Shown in pieces: positions 60,734-64,000 of a stretch of 64,000 nt of DNA (positions are counted from its first letter, which is position 1; every line of letters begins with the position of its first letter). The translations under genes were made by a program, and so were the position numbers. The stretch comes from JAOUJD01 sp963841815 (GTDB lineage: Bacteria; Pseudomonadota; Gammaproteobacteria; Burkholderiales; Burkholderiaceae_F): contig CAWJEE010000011.1 in assembly GCA_963841815.1 (NCBI GenBank), positions 62,001 to 126,000 on the forward strand. Direction: 5' to 3'. The notes beneath the pieces were generated by a model. That model was not told the origin of the DNA. It saw only the letters and a program-made list of their open reading frames with translations, and ran no database searches.

Positions 60734-61632
60734 GTGAACACGAAGAGCTCAAAGTTCGGCTGCGCTCCAACAAGCGATCCTCCGCGTGCTTCGCGCACTC
60801 ATCCGGGTGCTGGTGAGGCACGGCGTGACGCTGCCCGCCTTCGTCGAACTCGCCAAGCGCGCCTATGTCGATGTCGCGCTCAAGAGACTTCGCGATCCCC
60901 GGCCGCAAGCCGTCGGTGTCGCGCGCCGCACTTCTGACCGGACTCACCCGCAAGGAGGCGCAGCGCATCGTTGACGACGAGGGATCGGGTGCGGACAGCG
61001 CTTACGCCCTGCCCGAGAACCGCGCCGCCCGCGTCGTTGCCGGGTGGGTCAGGGACGCCGATTTCCACGGGCCGGATGGCGAGCCGCTGGCACTGCGCTT
61101 TGAAGGCGCGGAACCCACCTTCTCGACGCTGGTCCGCCGCTTTAGCGGCGATGTTCCCCCCCGCGCGGTGCTCGACGAACTGAGGCGCGTGGGCACCGTC
61201 GAGCGCCTGGAAGACGGGTCGCTGAAGTTGTTGACGCGCGTCTACATCCCGCGCACGAGTGACGCCGCGAAGCTCGGCATCCTTGCGGCAGACGTGCCCT
61301 ACCTCATCGGGACGATCGACCACAACTTGCAGGGGCTCGAGCCGAGCCGCTTCCAGCGCAAGGTGATGTACGACAACCTGCCGTTGGAGGCGATGGACGA
61401 GTTTCGTGCCATCTCGTCCCGGCATGCCCAGGAACTGATCGAATTGCTCGACCGCTGGCTCGCGGAGCACGACCGGGATGCCAACCCGGCCGTCTCGGGC
61501 AGCGGCCGCATGCGCGCCGGCGTCGGCGTATTCAGCTTCGAAGAAGTCATCGAACCGCGGACCGAGCGCACATCGAAACAAGCGTCCGCGCGCGGTCGCA
61601 GGCGGCCTTCGCAGCAGGGAGAAGACAAATGA
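60734..61632 (+). CDS. DUF6502-like protein
   Basis: A protein of about 298 residues after two one-base corrections (near 60775 and 60885). It begins with GTG at 60734 (VNTKSSKFG), then LRVLRALIRVLVRHGVTLPA, AFVELAKRAYVDVA, SRAALLTGLTRKEAQRI, which recalls the winged-helix start of DUF6502 proteins, then VVAGWVRDADFHGPDGEP and VYIPRTSDAAKLGIL. The C-terminus is basic. I suggest a DNA-binding regulator by the N-terminal pattern. It overlaps the DUF5666 start (ATGA) and so is coupled with it. Confidence 0.65.
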
Positions 61633-63085
61633 ACGAGCGCAAGTTTCCGCGTGCCGCACTGCTCGCGGCCTGCCTCGGCGTCATCGCCGCCTGCGGCGGT
61701 GGCACCGATGGCACCGGCAGCCCCGTCCCATCGGCCGCTGGCATCACCACCAGCGGCGTGATGACGAAGGGCAGCGTGATCGTCAACGGTGTGCGCTTCG
61801 ACGACTCCGCCGCGACCGTGACCGACGATCGCGGCCGCACGGCCTCCGGCCTGGCCAACGGCATGGTGGTCAAGTTGCGTGGCCGCAGGATCGACAGTGG
61901 CAGCGGCATTGCCGAACGCATCGATGTCGAGAACGAACTGCGCGCCGCGATCGCCTCGATCGATCCCGCGTCCAGCCCGCAGTCGTTCGTCGCCGCCGGC
62001 GTCACCGTGCTGGTGGAAAGCGACGACCGTCTTCGTCAACGCGGCCGGTTTCGCCGCGCTGAGCACGGGCGACCGTGTCGAGGTCCATGGGCTGCGCGAC
62101 GCGGGCGGCAACCTGCGGGCCTCGCGCGTCGAACTCGTGGGCACGGGTGTCGGGGGCCGACGAACTGCGTGGCGCGGCATCTTCGATCGATACCGGCGCC
62201 GACACCTTCGTGATCAACGGCAACATCAACGTCAACTACGCGAGGGCCGCCTTCAGTCCGGCGGGTGCCGGCGAATCCTCGCTCCGCAACGGCACCGTGG
62301 TCGAGATCCGCGGCACTCTGGCAGGCAATGTGTTCACCGCGACTCAGGTGGACTTCGAGGATCTGAAAGACGACAGCTTGCGTGGCAGCCCCGACGAGGA
62401 GCAGGACGTCGAGGGCTTCGTCAGCGGATTCACCGCCCACCCGGGCAGCTTCCTGGTCAACGGGCGCAGTGTGACCACCACCTCGAGCACGCGCTTCGAA
62501 GACGGCACGGGCGGCGACCTCGCCAACAACGTCAGGGTCGAGGTCGAAGGCATCGTCAATGCACAGGGCGTGCTGGTGGCGCGCAAGGTCGAGTTCCACA
62601 ACATCCGCGTGCAACTCCGCGGGCGCGCGACCGCAGTCGACGCGGGCGCGGGCACGATCGTCGTTCTCGGCCAGACGGTGCGGTCCACCAACCTGACCCG
62701 GATCGAAACCCGCAGCAGCAGCAGCAGCGGCTCGACCTCGCTCGCCGATCTCGTCCCGAACGTCGATTGCGTGGAAGTGCGGGCAACCGTCGAAGGATCG
62801 AACATCGTCGCCGAAGAGATCAAGGAGCCCGACAGTTGCGGCAAGGAACGGGTCCAGGCGGCGGTCAGCGCGAAGAACGAAGCCACCTTCACCCTGACAT
62901 TCTTCGGCGCTCTGAACGCATCGCTCGCCAACACCCCCAGGTTCCTCGACCGCAACGAGCAGGCGATCAGTCGTGCGCAGTTCTTCGCCGCGGTGGTTCC
63001 GGCCAGCGCCGACGTCGCCCGGCACCCTGGTCGAGGTCGAGGGCAGCTCGCTCGGGCGGTGGAGACGGCCGAGCTCAAGGACTGA
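61629..63085 (+). CDS. DUF5666 repeat lipoprotein
   Basis: An exported lipoprotein (lipobox GVIAACGGG) of about 484 residues after corrections near 62025, 62150 and 63020-63060. It holds several copies of a beta-type DUF5666 unit, for example GLANGMVVKLRGRRID, TGDRVEVHGLRDAGGNLRAS, NGTVVEIRGTLAGNVFTA and NNVRVEVEGIVNAQGVLVAR. Function is unknown. ATG at 61629 overlaps the DUF6502 stop. A Ser run (SSSSSGSTS) sits near residue 360. Confidence 0.75.
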
Positions 63086-63342
63086 AGTGAGGGCTTCCAG
63101 GTTCACCCCGGTCGAGGCGCGCCGATTACGCACGCCTCACCGGGTGAACCGGACGCAGTGCGGTGCGTGTCGGTCACACCGGCCACCGGAGATTGACCCG
63201 CCGGTCACCGCGCTCCGATGACTCGCCAGTAGTCGGCACAAGCCATCGGAGTCATCGCTGAGCGGCCGGAAGACGCGACGTCGGGCCTCCCGTCGAATCG
63301 TCCCTGGCCAAGTTGACTTGTTGTACCCAAAGGGAGACGTAA

Positions 63343-64000
63343 ATGAAGAATCGAAAGCTCGGTAGGCCCGTATTCCGGCTCACGGCGGCCGCACTCGCCG
63401 TCAGCCTGTTGTTTGGTTGCGGCGGCGGGAGCGACACCAGCCCGGCGTCGCTCGAGCAACCGGCTCCGGTCTCTGCTCCGTCGGCAACCGTCCAGTCCGT
63501 ATCCGTCGTCGAGACCGCCACGACGATGTCGGTCAAGGCGGACGTGCGTACCGCCGGCAAGCCGATGTTGTACGAAGCGCAGTCAATGCAGTACACGTTC
63601 GCCGCTCAGAGTCGACGCCGGCCCGAACAAGGGCGTCGCGCTGACCGGCCTGCTCATATTGAAGGGCGAACGCGAAGATGACGGCGATACGGAAGTCGAA
63701 GGACGGCTCTTCCCGGACGAAAGCCCGACGCTGCCGCCCCCGGGTGAAGATCTGAAGGAAAAGTTCAAGACCGACCGCAAGGAACTGAAGGCGGCACTGC
63801 GGGCCGACATCAAGGCCCTGTCGGAAGACCTGAAACTTGCGCTTTCGAACGGCGCAGTCCCCGGCTCCTCTGGGCTGAGCGATGCGCAAAAGGAGGCCCT
63901 GGCGCTGTTCAGGACGAAGTTTCGAGAGCGCATGGACGAGTACCGGGCTGCGCTGAGCGCACTGGTCGCCGAGTACCGTGCGGCATGCGACAGCAGACGG
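63343..64000 (+). CDS. Lipoprotein, partial at window end
   Basis: MKNRKLGRPVFRLTAAALAV starts at 63343 with AAGGGAG upstream, followed by the lipobox LLFGCGGG. One extra base near 63607 breaks the frame; the continuation VDAGPNKGVALTGLLILKGE leads to a helical part rich in Lys and Glu (DLKEKFKTDRKELKAALRAD). The gene is cut by the window end. I do not recognise the family; the N-terminus resembles the DUF5666 neighbour. The gap 63086-63342 has no gene that I can support. Confidence 0.6.

Overview
The window is a GC-rich stretch of bacterial chromosome. Its gene content and order point to a betaproteobacterium, most likely of the order Burkholderiales. The clues are aceE-aceF diverging from a PAS histidine kinase and LuxR-type regulator followed by folD-prlC; hemW/rdgB/rph/PP2C/kinase facing yicC-gmk-rpoZ-spoT; a glnA-ntrB-ntrC block; tctBA; and DUF1615, DUF6502 and DUF5666 proteins. 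The placement rests on remembered gene order and protein style, not on a search. I saw no rRNA, tRNA, CRISPR array or insertion sequence.

Layout. 1-10 kb: pyruvate dehydrogenase genes (minus), a two-component pair, folD and prlC. 10-16.6 kb: a fructokinase-like ROK gene, a DUF2059 protein, ahpC-ahpF, a thioredoxin-TPR chaperone (CnoX type) and a GNAT acetyltransferase. 16.6-23.4 kb: a polyphosphate block (SulP transporter, ppk2, ppk1, sixA, ppx). 23.5-31 kb: a large winged-helix/ATPase/TPR regulator, two small exported or membrane proteins, cytochrome c, HAD dehalogenase, LysR regulator and exonuclease III. 31-35.4 kb: an RND pump with its membrane-fusion protein. 35.6-40.6 kb: nitrogen control (ntrC, ntrB, a DUF4124 gene, glnA) with a readable sigma-54 promoter and three NtrC-like boxes. 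40.6-51.5 kb: hemW, rdgB, a two-gene bacteriocin-like insertion, rph, PP2C and kinase, then yicC, gmk, rpoZ, spoT and greB. 51.6-64 kb: a HisKA protein, a FimV-like protein, a Crp-like regulator, tctB-tctA-glxR, a beta-carbonic anhydrase, a badly broken DUF1615 gene, an acyl-CoA dehydrogenase relic, DUF6502-DUF5666 and a lipoprotein cut by the window end.

Many conserved genes are broken by single-base indels, and the breaks I rebuilt by hand are mostly one extra base. This looks like uncorrected sequencing or assembly error, not real decay, so such genes are annotated as single CDSs across the breaks. The stretch from about 44.5 to 59.1 kb has no such break that I could see.

The most unusual item lies between rph and rdgB (about 42.66-43.64 kb, minus strand). 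It is a short peptide gene with a double-glycine-type leader and a strong ribosome binding site, followed by a broken gene for a CPBP (CAAX/Abi-type) membrane protease. This pairing resembles a class II bacteriocin with its immunity or processing partner.
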